NCBI GenBank assembly: GCA_963920665.1
Contig: OY987272.1
Span: forward strand, 4,469,001 to 4,533,000
DNA from: Straminergon stramineum
Lineage: Eukaryota > Streptophyta > Bryopsida > Hypnales > Calliergonaceae
Direction: 5' to 3'
DNA: 64,000 bases
How positions within the stretch are numbered: position 1 is the stretch's first letter; the number at the start of each line of letters is the position of its first letter. Shown here in pieces: positions 12,101-23,956 of the stretch. Made by a program: the position numbers and the translations under genes. The notes beneath the pieces were generated by a model. It made no database searches. It saw only the letters and a list, made by a program, of their open reading frames with translations, and was not told where the DNA came from.

Positions 12101-14306
12101 ATGGTCTTCTAAGATGGGGAGTATCTTGGGGGTTCTCGGTGACCTCTAGTATGGGGGGGGGGGGGGGGGGAGAATTGCCAAATTCCGCAGAGAATACTAT
12201 GAGGAGAGGTGGTCTCCCTCCTCTCTCTTAGATGGTGCAATAGTGAGTCAAAGTGGCCCCGAGTGGTGAAGTTGATATTGGAGCCTCACCACCATTTTTG
12301 TATTACTATAGAGTGCTTGTGCACTCTTTGATACCATTTGGGTGGTGTCCTACTCTCCATTAGGCCATGGTGTGGGTTCTACTTGGTGAGTCTCGAGGTG
12401 AGTTGGGTTGGGCCTAGTGGGAAGTTAGGTCCCATTCAAGGGTGGTTAGCACTGGTGGAGAGTATTGCCACTACCGAGTGCTTGGACATCAATGGAAGTT
12501 CCACCGATGTCATCAAATGACATGCCCGGTGTCTTGTGAGAATTTAGTGTTGGAATAGAAGTGTTGGGAGTCACAGAGGAATGGAGAACCCCGTGACTAG
12601 TTGGAACCTAACATTGTGGGTGCACGGCATTTGCAGTGTTAAGAGATTGTGACCCTTAGTGTCACTAAAGAATTAAGTGCTTGAAAAAATTCTAGGAAGT
12701 GAGCTTAAGGTGGTAAGTATCACTAAGGGGTGTGACAACTAGGGGCTCAAGTCTTAAGTAAACTCAAGATAAACAACCAAAAGTGAAACCAAAAGGAAGT
12801 ACAAAACTTAGACATAACAAGACAAGAAGGCACAAGATGCAAAGGGACTCCAAGACCTTTATAAACTTGCAAAAGACTAGTAAAAAAGACCCAAAAGACA
12901 AAAAAACAAGTACCATAAAGGTTTTTGGCAAAACGCCCAAAGTTCCAATACAAATTGGACCCAATGGACCTAAATACAAAATGGGAGTGTTTTGAGAGGA
13001 GAAGAGCACCCTTTTTATAAGTTGTTGGGCACCCCACCTCCTCTCTAATTTACAAGCCGGGAACTCCATCTCCAACATTGGAACCCTAAAACCCTAGATC
13101 TTCTTTAGATTTTCACCTACACCTAAGGCATTGACTTCCTAGCTCTTATGTTGGTCCAACTATTAACTTTTGGAGTTTAACTCTAATTTGCAAATGGATT
13201 GCACTGTTGGCTCCAAAAGGAAATTTTTATTCCGCATAGAGCCTTCTCCCTTTTTTCCTTCACAAAAAACCCATTAAAACCCAATGCCAACTTCCGTCAA
13301 AAAAGGGTCAAAAATCTAACTTTTGGAGGTCACCTTTTTTGAAGAAGGTGATTGGCCAAGGTTGTTTGGAAGGTCCTAGGGGGTAAAAAAATACCCTTTT
13401 TTTTTGGCTTTGTTTCAACTTTGTGGGCTCTAGTGACGCCGATCAACTCCTCGCATAAACAACCACATCATTTAAATTGGAGGGAACCTTCTGGTTCGGA
13501 TACCTTTCACTATTAGAATGTCTCTAAACTTGTCAGAGCATGTTATTAATATAAAAGAACCTATCCTAATTTTTAGTGACATTTTGCCATCCTTCGGGAA
13601 ATTTCTAGGAATTTCACGTTGCGGGTCTTGGTGGTCGACCATCTAGAAAGAATATTTATGCAATTTAGAAAATTCTAAAACTTTTTGTAAGACTTCTTAT
13701 GAAATCCTACAATAGTCATGCAAGCTCATTTTTTTACTGTGTACATGTGGGGATGGGGAGGATAAATCCCACCCTTTTTTAAATACTTGAAAAATAGAGA
13801 ATCTTTCATATACAAGGAAATCTTAGCAAACGGACTTCACTTCCAATCACTTGGCATGCTCCAGATCCTAGATCATTGTCCATAGGTTGTAGATTCTTCT
13901 ACATGCCCATCTTGAATTGATAATCCCTACAAGGCTAATAATTGGAGCTTCTACAATTCAACGGTGGAATGGGAGAATTGAAACCTATCTAGGGGTCTCA
14001 CAGAACTTTTCTCAGCTCAATCTTAGCAAAACTAGGTCACTGGCTTAGTAAGTTTGGCTATTTGGAACAACATCACTCAAACCTCCTAACTTCCACCATT
14101 TTGGGTTCTAACCTATGTACATATAGGCATCTAAGGTGTTTCTAGACCTAAAACCCTATTTGAGAACAAATACCTATTTTGGTATGTCACAACCTATTTC
14201 TATCTCACATTCTTTTCTGGGCTTTTTACATCTGATCACTTCCTAAATTGCAAAACTTGAAAAAAAAAGAAAACCTATGAGTCCCAAGTGACAAATTGGG
14301 AGCTCA
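9125..14306 (-). mobile_element. Long LTR-like repeat, older copy
   Basis: Collinear with the LTR-like repeat at 40267-44458, with many indels. Clear anchor matches are 9132-9480 with 40275-40650, 10980-11160 with 42570-42700 and 13500-14300 with 43650-44440. Read on the minus strand it starts near TGAGCTCCCAATTTGTCAC. No reverse transcriptase, integrase or gag is readable. It carries a C/T-rich tract at 10020-10075 and a run of 18 G at 12153-12170. It begins where the Myb-like gene loses similarity, so it may have inserted there. I could not find a clean target duplication. Confidence 0.6.
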
Positions 14307-14319
14307 AAGGATTTATTAT

Positions 14320-15260
14320 CCTTTGTACTAACCCTAGAGCAACCCCCCACCATACCTTGGCGATGCCGCTTTGGGGGGGCTTTAGTTTGTTTTGACTCTT
14401 GTACTAACTGTTACCATACTAACTTGTGTTACGAGTCTTTCTAGCCCTTCCAAAACTTGGTTTTTAATCCTTTGGGACATTAAGTTGGCTTAGGTTTTGA
14501 TGAGATTTTGAGGATAGAGAAAGGGGTGCGAAGGTCCTTGAGAGTAAAAATGGCCTTCTAAAGCCAATGGTGCAATCCATTTGTGGTTTGGATTCTTTCT
14601 CCAAAAGTTAGAGTTTGGGACCAACATAAAAAATCAAAGTTGCGAAATTAGGATTAAAATCCTAGTTGATAAGTTTACCATGTAGAAAATGAGAGGAGTT
14701 GGGTGCCCTTGGAAGAGTATATAAGGGCACTCATTCTCCTCTCAAAACATCCCTTCTAGCCATTTTTTGGCTTTATAACACATTGGTCTATTTAGTTGGA
14801 CTTTTTGACCATTTTAAGGCTAATATTGTGAACGAGTGTCCTTCAAGCATTTCAAGCTCCATTTGGTTGCATCTTTACAAGCTTTGAAGGACTTTGGAGT
14901 CCCTTTTAACCTTACTAACTTGTGTTGGCCTTTTGTTGAAGTTGTTTACTAACTTGTTGAAGTTTTGTACAAGTTATTGAGTTTTTGTTGAAGTTTTGGT
15001 ATCATTTATGTTTTGTATTTATCCTAGAGCAATCCCCCTCCGTACCTTGATAATGTCACTTAGAGGGGCCTTTAGTGTGAAAATTTGAAGTGTTTATACT
15101 AACTTGTATATTTTCTTGGATTCTATACTAACATGTGGTGGCACTAGTTGATTTTGTTGTATTTGTTTGTACTAAAATGTGGTTGGCTAGACAAAACTTC
15201 ACCTTTTGGAAGGGCTAGAAAAGCCTACATTCTAAAGTTTATAATAGGCACATTGAACTT
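14320..15260 (+). mobile_element. Inverted fragment of the long LTR-like repeat
   Basis: 14690-14790 is the reverse complement of 43140-43220, including GAGTATATAAGGGCAC, a TATA-box-like promoter core. 14320-14450 is the reverse complement of 11170-11320. Fragments recur at 15010-15090, and 15180-15420 matches 45125-45310 in direct orientation. The repeat is thus present head-to-head here. Confidence 0.55.
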
Positions 15261-15754
15261 GCAATCAATGGAGATATTTGCTCTAAAAATTTAGGATGAA
15301 GTACTTGAACAAATTAACCAAAGGATTCAAGAGTTGGATTTGTTAAAATTTCAATATTGATGAAGATTTTGACCTTGCTTTGGGGACAAGTATTTTGAAG
15401 TATTTTGGGGCTTCTAAACATGAAAGAATTTTAGGGTTTAAATTAAAAGAAAATCAATAAATTATGCATTTTGTGTATTCAAAAATTATAATAATAAGTT
15501 GGGTTTGAAGATATGAGGGGAAGTGCTAGCATATGAGCATAGAATCTATGAGCCTAGGAATCTATTTCATAGACACCTTCTATAGTTACAGGTGTCTATG
15601 TTAAAGGTACCTAGGCTATAGACTCTGTCTTTGTTATAGTTTACCTATGTTATAGTTACAAATGTTATAAACACCTTCAAATGGTTGTAGATACAAACCT
15701 ACAACTAGAATCAAGGCTAACAAGCTCACGACTTTATGCTCATGCACTAGCGAA

Positions 15755-16668
15755 TCAAATCACACTCAAAGGGACCATAACCACTATTTTGAAAGCAATG
15801 TACTAGGGTCTTCTTTGACAATTTTTTGAACTTTTGAATTTATTATTTACATTGATGTTGCCATCTTCTTAATAAATTTATGGATGAACAATATAAAAAT
15901 GCATTTGTTTAGAAAATTGGAGACAAAACTCCATAGGTAAGATCTTTAGAAGGATATAAATCATCAAATGCAAGGCTGAATTCAATGTCTACATTATAAT
16001 ATAACAATTTAAAAATAAAATTTTATATAAATTTTTCTTACTTCTGAAGTATACAACTGTCTACAAGAATTTTTAGTCATTAAATCTTGCACACAAAATA
16101 GTAGAATTCTTAAACTAATTATTGAATTATTGACAAATTATTATATTATTCTAATAAAAAATTTAAACACTCAATTTTAAAAAATAGTCTATATAGTGTC
16201 CTAGACATGAATAATACATAAATTTTTTTGTTTTGACATGATCAACATTTGGGTTGTTTTCAATATTGAAAAGGATCTTTAAATGTTTTTACTTTTGTAT
16301 ACTATAGAAAATGGAAAAGTATTCAAATTATAATAGAAGAATCCTTTCCTACACCATCATATGATTATATACTTGTATAATTTTTTTGGATTCAATCACA
16401 TTGATATTCATTAGGTATTAGACATTTTTTCTACCATTGAAAAGTTGAAAAGTTGATATCTAAACTTCAATTAGAAATTTAATAAAGAAATTATGTGTTT
16501 TTGATGAAAAAATCCAATTAGGCTTAACTTGATTTGAAATACTAGTAAAAAAGGACTAAATTACCTATAGCTAGTGGATTAGGTTTGAAAAATGATAGTT
16601 AAAAAGAAGTTAAAGCGTAGGTTTTACATTGTTTGCCCCCTCTTGTGATACCTTTGAGTGTGATTTGA
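15755..16668. mobile_element. TIR element, TCAAATCACACTCAAAGG ends (family C, uninterrupted copy)
   Basis: Left end TCAAATCACACTCAAAGG (15755) and its inverse CCTTTGAGTGTGATTTGA (ending 16668). It is 914 bp and non-coding. The interior aligns with 39078-39566 plus 44699-45090, which is the same family split by a 5.1-kb insertion, so this copy is the empty-site control. Superfamily not determined because no clear target duplication was seen. Confidence 0.75.
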
Positions 16669-18301
16669 CCCTAGGGTTGTTGAAATATGAGAAAGGTTTT
16701 GCAACCTAGATGCACTTTGTTCTTTATAAAAAACTTTATCCCCCAAGAGACCATTGTCCCTTCAAAGGACAAATTTAATTTCGAGCAAGTACCTATGGTC
16801 TCAATTTTTTTCATGAGTTTTTTGAAACTTTTTTTTAAGATAGAAAACACATCATCTTTATGGAAATGTAATTTTTATTTCAAATGGTACCTAGGAGCAA
16901 AAATTATGCCAAATGAGCTCAAAACATGGGAGATCACACATCAAAAAAATCTTACAAAAATTTGAATTTAAAAAAAGAATCCAAATAGAATAGATTATAT
17001 TTTAGTTTATATGGAAAGTTTTGATTCATTACATTTGGATATTAAGTGATGTGAAAGTTGTGGAGCATCTTGTTTTCAAATCAATCATAGTAACTTCTTA
17101 AGAAAATAATGTGTTGGACTCATTTTTGAACTCAACTTTCATAATATTTCATAAAAAAAGTTCCACATGGTTTATTTTGATTTCTAGAGAAAGCTCACCA
17201 TTGAGATTAGTGTATTTCAATTCCATCTTGGAGATATGAATAATTAAAAAATTTCTTCTAACTTGTAATTGCTTCTATGTAATAGATTTCTTAAGAATGA
17301 AAATGAAGGTTTTATTATTCCTAGACTTTCAACTCCATGTTCCCACCATAAAGATTTCAAAACCAAAATTTTGTAGTGAAAAAAATTTAAGTTAAAAAGG
17401 TTCAAACTCAAATAATCTAGTCATGCAAGGTGCAATAAAATTTATTTTCTTCACTGTAAATGCAAATATCTTGCAATCTGTGAGATCAAAATTTCTGAAA
17501 TTTATCCCACACATTCTCATACTAGTTCAGTGTAAGATCTTGTAGTTAAATGTGCAGAAATACAATTTTCAAAGTTTTTTACTCTTTGCAATAGAAATGG
17601 CAATTTTGAATGTTTTTTGACGAAAAATGGCCATGGTCCTTTTAGGGGTTAAAGTATACACAACCATAATCAACACTACCCTAAATGCGACACCTACATT
17701 TGGACCAAAAAGCATCACAAAAAACTAGATATTGATTACCCAATATGTATACAACTAAAACATGAGAGTTTGTGACTTTGTATGAGCCTAGAATTAGTTT
17801 TTGATAAACCTTGAGACAATATTTTAAAAATTCATAACTTATTCTCACGGTGTCCAAATAATGTATTCCAGAGTACTTTGGAATCCTTGTTTAATTTCCA
17901 ATAAGATTCAGTAAAATAATTTATGATCAATAATAGTTACTTTAGTGGAAGTATCCAAAACCATCAATATAAACAATTTAGCATAGTTGGAGGCACCTTT
18001 TGCTAGAAATAAATATTTTATAGTATTGGAATTGAAAATCATGAATTTAAAAAAAATAGAATTTTTGGATATGGCCAAAGTGGCAGCTCACTAGAACATT
18101 GAAATCATCACATAGGTGGACCCGAAATTGAAATCTGACAAAATCAATAGTCAACTAATCAACAATAAGGAAGGGGACAATTTAATGACATTGTAGAGGG
18201 ACAAATTATAATAATGGAAACCTCAAGGGAACTCTACTATGTATGAATGGAAACAAGGACACTTCTGGGTGTTTCAACCTTATGCTTAGTTGTAATTAAT
18301 A
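16669..18301. other. AT-rich sequence with the right end of a TTAA-type element at 17648
   Basis: CCTTTTAGGGG followed by TTAA (17649-17652) is a right terminus of the TTAA family. About 240 bp before it align with the right end of the element ending at 44694. No matching left end was found. No gene seen. Confidence 0.5.
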
Positions 18302-18878
18302 CTTCCTTTGTCCCAAAATAAATCCAAGGTTTCTTGGAAATGCCTAGATTAATGTGTGAGTTGCTCCTATTTTTAGGGGATTGCATAGTTACTATAGCTT
18401 CTAATAAACTCTTCTTGGTGTAAAAGAGTAGAAGTCAATAGTGAAGTGCATGTTGAAAACAAGCAACAAAATTGATAAATTTCCTCCCTTTTTGGAACTG
18501 CTCCAATGCTATTAATTTGAATCATTCTCCAACCATTGTTGGTGTAGTGAAGTCCAATGATGTCCCCTATATTCAATTCTAGCAATGTCCTATGATTCAA
18601 CTTCAAGAAATTCTCAACAAGAGATTTGTTAGTAGGAGTTGTTGTATAGTTGTGGGTTGATATCATCACCTTCGGTTCGTTAGAGTTGTGTTTCAATTCT
18701 GTTTGTAGGGATCAAATTGCTATATAGTGGTATCTGCGGATTCTTTTGCTTTGGGGTGTGTGAAGTAGCTTTAGTTGTTGTTGATCAAGTTGTGGAGGTC
18801 CGATTTCTTGTGCCATATTAAATTTAATTTGGGACAAGTATATTTGAAAACCCTAGATTTACTTGGAGACAGAGGAAG
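18302..18878. mobile_element. Stowaway-like (Tc1/mariner-type) element
   Basis: Left CTTCCTTTGTCCCAAAATAA and inverse right ...GGAGACAGAGGAAG, with TA on both sides (18300-18301, 18879-18880). The ends resemble the plant Stowaway consensus CTCCCTCCGTCCC. It is 577 bp. A 107-codon minus-strand frame (18373-18696) inside it is also present in the second copy at 33898-35684, with shared stretches TLLELNI, WRMI and IYQF. Confidence 0.8.
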
Positions 18879-19432
18879 TAACAATTATAGGTGCACCAGT
18901 GCACATACCTTAGAGTTGGCTTCCATGTGGAGTCGGAGGCCGGTAAAGCCCTCCAATATGAGGTGGAAGAGGAGTCCTGTTTTTTTGGAACTCCCATTCT
19001 AATTTACCAATGATTGGTGGGCTTCACCAGCCCGGACTCCACATGGAAGCCTGCCTTTGCTGTGTTCTGTTTGTTTTACCGATGATTCTTCTTTTTATGG
19101 AACAAAATACAATGAATTTCATTGCTGCGAGCTTTACCGATGATTCTGTAATCTGTTGGTTAGACTGCCTATTTTCATTTCAGTTTTTTGAAACGAACGG
19201 TCAATCACACTACCACAAGCCAGTTGCCGAGTATTCATCAGCACGACTGCACCAAATTTTCTAATCTCGAGTACACCAATGAATTCTCGTTTCATTTGTG
19301 TCAAAAAATAAATAAATCTTGAGTACACCTCTTTGAATCTAAGATTTAACCCCTAAAGGACGGAGCATATGACCTTGAAGTCAAACCAAGCCTTTCTTTT
19401 CTTGGCAATTTGTTGGCCACTTGCACCAAAGT

Positions 19433-19816
19433 AAGGTAAAGTACCCCATTCTAGATCAAATGGGAGCAAGCTCACTGTGGGTTAAATAATGTTTGTGGTG
19501 CACATTTAACCCTTGAACGCTAGACTGGTGACCATGGAAATCAACCATTTTGGAACTGTGTGACATCATCCACTTTAAAAAAATAAAAAGTACTCATTGG
19601 GAGTCAAACTATTGCAAAAGATCTCACCTTTCCACCCCTAATTCTGAGGATGAATAGTTGTACTTTTGTCCTATAGAGGAACATTCCTTGTCATTCATTG
19701 TACAAATAACGTCTGCCGCCTCCTTCAGGGGTTAAGTTCTGAAATGTACACCACGAATATAATTTAACCTACAATGGGCTTACTCCCATTTGGTCTAGAA
19801 TGGGGTACTTTACCTT
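19433..19816. mobile_element. Hairpin MITE split by a TTAA-type element
   Basis: The arms 19433-19505 and 19736-19816 are near-perfect inverse copies starting AAGGTAAAGTACCCCATT. The loop contains the 222-bp element at 19510-19731, so the hairpin is the older insertion. Confidence 0.8.
19510..19731. mobile_element. TTAA-type element, short subfamily (222 bp)
   Basis: CCCTTGAACGC...TTCAGGGG flanked by TTAA at 19506-19509 and 19732-19735. The interior aligns end to end with 28293-28516 (shared GAACTGTGTGACATCATC and CTTTCCACCCCTAATT). Two copies of nearly the same length (222 and 224 bp) at unrelated sites establish the element limits. Confidence 0.88.
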
Positions 19817-21019
19817 GATGGGCCTAGTACTATGCCCTTGGAACAAAATAGTACTAAAAGGGCAGGAAATCACCAAAATTGTGGATGAAAAAAGAATTAT
19901 GGATTTGTGATATGTACTGTATTAATGCAATATTTTCTATCCAATATGTGGATGAATGTTGAAATTTGGAGCATCCCTATAACATTTAATATTGCTACTT
20001 TGGCTCTTCATAAAAAATAAAAAAAACAAATTGAATCAAACTTGAAAGTCCCTCATTTATTATTTTATATTTTGCCCCAAAGATAGTCCTTCACTTTATA
20101 TCCTCCATTTCTTTCTCTATTTACAAGTGTTTTTTGGGGGGTATTTTTCAGAGATGAAATCACATTTCTAAAGTATGTCATAAAAAATTTAGAATTTTTT
20201 GTGAAAATTTCATATTACTATGAATTTTTAAAGAAAAAAATGGTTAAAACTTATATTAAATACTCCATACAAATCATGTTCAAAAAATCTGAAATTTCAG
20301 AATAGAGGTAAATTATAGTATAGAACATTGTAGTGTATAGAAAAGTTCTTTGTCACTCCATATTTAGAAATATGATTATTTATTGTGAGCTTCTAACCAA
20401 GCTTCAAACTTCAATGAAATGCTTCTTCTTAGGGATTTTTCAAATTTTCCAAGTGGCATAGAAAATACACTTTAGAAGCTTCGTTTTATTAGTTTTGCCC
20501 AAAGGCAAAAGCAATCATTTTGAATGTCAAAATCAAGTTTTAAGGGAAAAAGCTCAAAGTATTGAAATACACTAGATTGATATTATAACATTTTTTTTAA
20601 TAAACTACCCCACACAAAATTTAAAAATAATATATATATTTTTTAACTCAACCCCTAGATGAGGGAGGGTGTTTTGAAAGAGAAAAAGTCCCAAACTACT
20701 CATTTTTCATACATTGTTCAAAATCAAAAATTAAATTTTTGGTTGAATTTGAATTGTACAAAATGTTTTTAAGCAAGTCAAGAAATGTGTGGAAAACTTT
20801 CAGCCCATCTAAAAGCATGGATTGAAAGATTATTATGTTGAAGGTGAGAAAAACAAATTTTTTTCATTCTTGTGAAATGAGTCAATAGACTTCAAGCTCT
20901 CTTGGAATAAAATTTTCACCATTTATGAGTATATGATGTTAGACTCCATCATAAAATTTATTAAAAGAAAATATGGAATCTAGTTTATTCTAAATTACCC
21001 CACAATGAAAGGTGGTTAA

Positions 21020-21255
21020 CCCTTTACGTACTAAGAATTCATAATTTTAAGTTGTCGACTTTGATTGATCATATTATAGAAAGTATAATATATATAGAAA
21101 ATTTTATTATATCATTAACTTGAGTGAAGAACATTGCATGCATTGGTTTAAATAAATAATTATTAAAACAAACAAAAATCCCCATATAAACTCTTCAAAA
21201 TTGCTTTAAAAAATATGAGGCCCAATTTGAGCTTCTTAGTCCTTAAAGGATATTA
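21020..21255. mobile_element. Possible short TTAA-type element
   Basis: TTAA + CCCTTTACGTACTAAG on the left and an imperfect inverse CTTAGTCCTTAAAGGATA on the right. Weak, since the right flank is not TTAA. Confidence 0.3.
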
Positions 21256-21895
21256 GTGATTTGGCACTACACTAGCCATGTTTTGATGATTTCTTGTGCA
21301 ATGAAGAAATTTATTATTTGAAATCTAAATGGTGAAAAGCTAGAGACAAACACTTGAAATATGTGGGAATTTTTTTAAAGAACTTTGACATTATAGATTG
21401 CAAAATAATAGGGCTTGAAGTTGAAAGAAAATGTTTATTCTTAAAACTTCCGTGACACAGCTAACAAAGTTTGACTCCTCTTAGAATGTGATTTTAGAAC
21501 TAAACTTTGATTTTTTTTGGAAATTGTATGCCATAATTTATTAGTTACATACATACCAAATTTCAAAAGTTGATGAACATATTTGCAAAAGATGTCCAAA
21601 TTGTATAGGGGTCCAAAAAAGTTTAGGGCAACATAACTTTTGATTCAAGCACCTGATTGGAAAAAAATGATATTCTCATCAAGGGGCTGGGGATGTTCAC
21701 ATCTCTTCTCAATTTTGTAAACATCTTACCAAAATTGACTTTGTAGGAACCTACCTGGATTTTCAATTGTCTAATCAATAAACAATTGCACTTTGAGTCA
21801 ATCATGTGGATATGATAGCATTAAAGAAATTGCAGACAAAATATCAGATGAAAATCATCCATTCTTCAATATGCACAAAGCCTCTTTGACCTTCC

Positions 21896-22792
21896 ATTAG
21901 AGAAAGTTTGGACTCTCTAGAGGGTTGCCAAGAAGTGTCCGTAGGGACCCTCACTGTATTACATTTATTTTGTTTACGGAACTTTTCCCCTATTTTTGAA
22001 CTTCGTCACTTTCAAATGTCAAAGCATTCACTATCAGGTACTATTAGTTAGGGTTGTGATAAGTGTTGTTTTGATATTTGAAAGCACCCTTGAAGCACCT
22101 CCCTCTGACAATTGTGGAATAGAAAACTGAAATATACTTTTAGAACTCCCAATATTCACACAAGGTGAATCTTTCTTTTGTCAAAAAATTCCCTCTCTGG
22201 AATAGCTTCAATCATTAGAAAAAATTTCAGTACTCAAAGAGGTTGCTTCCCTTTGAGAAGTTCCCCTCAAAGGAACATATAGCCCCTTTGAGGAATAGTG
22301 GTCACTATTCATCATCAATGATGAATAGTGCCAAAATAAAAAAATATTTAAAAATGTATATTTTTTAATTTAAAAATATTTAAAAATATTTAAATAATAT
22401 AAATTATTAAAAATAATATTAAAAATAATATTCAAATAATAATAGCAATCAGACGTGGTCGCACTAATGCTACATTAGATCTCACAATTTTGCAATTTTG
22501 AATTTATTTTAAGATTAATATTTTAATTATTTTTTTAATATTTTTTTAATTCTTAAATTGAACTATCCCGCGTGAATGAGGCTCTGCAGTTTGCTGGCTG
22601 GGGGAAAAAAAAATGTTTTTGTTTTTGTTTTTTTTCTTTCGAATTTTTTTTACGGCCACAGTTCCCTGCCGTTCCCTGCTGTCCAAGACTCACAGCCCCT
22701 TAGAGGGTTCATATTTTTTCTAATGAGGCTCCAGTAATAGACTGGTTTGTCAAACCCTGGCAACCCTCCAGAGAGTCCAAACTTTCTCTAAT
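21896..22792. mobile_element. TIR element F
   Basis: A long terminal inverted repeat of about 35 bp: ATTAGAGAAAGTTTGGACTC at 21896 and its inverse ending at 22792, one mismatch in the first 34 positions. 897 bp, no coding. It contains a near-perfect 28-nt palindrome (CACTATTCATCAT and inverse, 22303-22330) and a highly AT-rich core (22340-22560). Superfamily unknown. Confidence 0.75.
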
Positions 22793-23956
22793 GTAAAGGA
22801 CATAAAATGTCCTGAGTGTCCTTCTAGGGTTAATTCCAAAATGATGAAGAGGACGTTTTTTGTCTTTTGTTGATGATTTCTAGAAGGGGCCATGTAGGAT
22901 GGAAAAAATATTTTCTCATCCATTTGTTGCTGGAGAGTTGCTTGTCCATAGCATTGGACTCTCTATAGCATGAAATCTGAAACTTTCTTGCAAATTATTT
23001 CTTAGGGAAAGATGTGCTTATGGATATTTTCAACATGTACGTGCAATTGAATTTTGAAAATTCATCATTGACAACTCTCAATCAATTAGCATGTAATAAC
23101 ATGAAATTTTGTGTAAATATTTCATCAAAAGAAGAGTTTTGTTTCTTTGAAGTTGAAATTTGCTATGCATGATCAGGACTACCGGTATGCAAGGATTGCA
23201 AAAGATTGCGTTTGGAAATGGGGCGTTTTTGTGGGAAACAAAAGGAGGTGCAAATCTTTTTGTCTGGGCATTGGAAGTCTGTCTTCCCAAGCTGAAAAAT
23301 AGGCAGCACAAACAAGAAATCGGTTGTTGCAGGGCACATTTCACAGTCATTTCGGTACTGCCCACTTTTCCCAACTGACGCTGCTCAAAAGAGATATTTG
23401 GTGGTAACCTCCACAAGTCAATAAAAATGTTTGGCATTGAAGGAAACAACAGTGGTCCACAATTCTCAATTTGAATTTTCTCAAATGTTAACACCAATCT
23501 CTTGGTTTCAAGTCAGTTGGAGAATTTTACTATACAGATGAGGCGGCACTGCCTCGAAGCATGAGATCCACTAAGTGTCACATTCCTTTCTCATTCCTCG
23601 CCAATACAAAGGCGCTCTAGATTGTTGCTGTGACAGACAATCCATTGCAACGGCAGTCATGATTTCCTAGCGGAGCTGGGTAGAGTGGCGCCTCTGAATT
23701 GCAGCTCGAATTGCAGCAAGGAGCATGACGTTGCGTCTTAGTTGTGGCGGATGAAAGAGCTCTAGCTAGTTCAATTGTTTTTTTTTCACGGTGATCTTGA
23801 ATTCTTCAAACAGAATTAGACGTGTGTAATATTTTCGTTTCTTCAATTGAAAATATCTGGAGTCTTTGGTGGAGAAGAAGCTTGCCAGCAAGCATCGCCG
23901 AAATCTGCCAAGTGTTGCCAAGTGTTCTACTTCGGTGTCTCTGTGCGCTTGCAGCC

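Larger units (their letters stand above)
19350..22829. mobile_element. Possible large TTAA-type element holding nested elements
   Basis: Left end TTAA + CCCCTAAAGGAC (19350) and right end GTCCTTCTAGGG + TTAA (22829-22833) are similar inverted ends. The pairing is tentative because no empty site is available. Inside lie a hairpin element with its own nested TTAA element (19433-19816), a further short candidate (21020) and TIR element F (21896-22792). Confidence 0.4.

Noticed and set aside
23078..23497. 139-codon minus frame upstream of HMA copy A
   Set aside because: The corresponding part of block B is broken by stops and indels, and no family is recognised.
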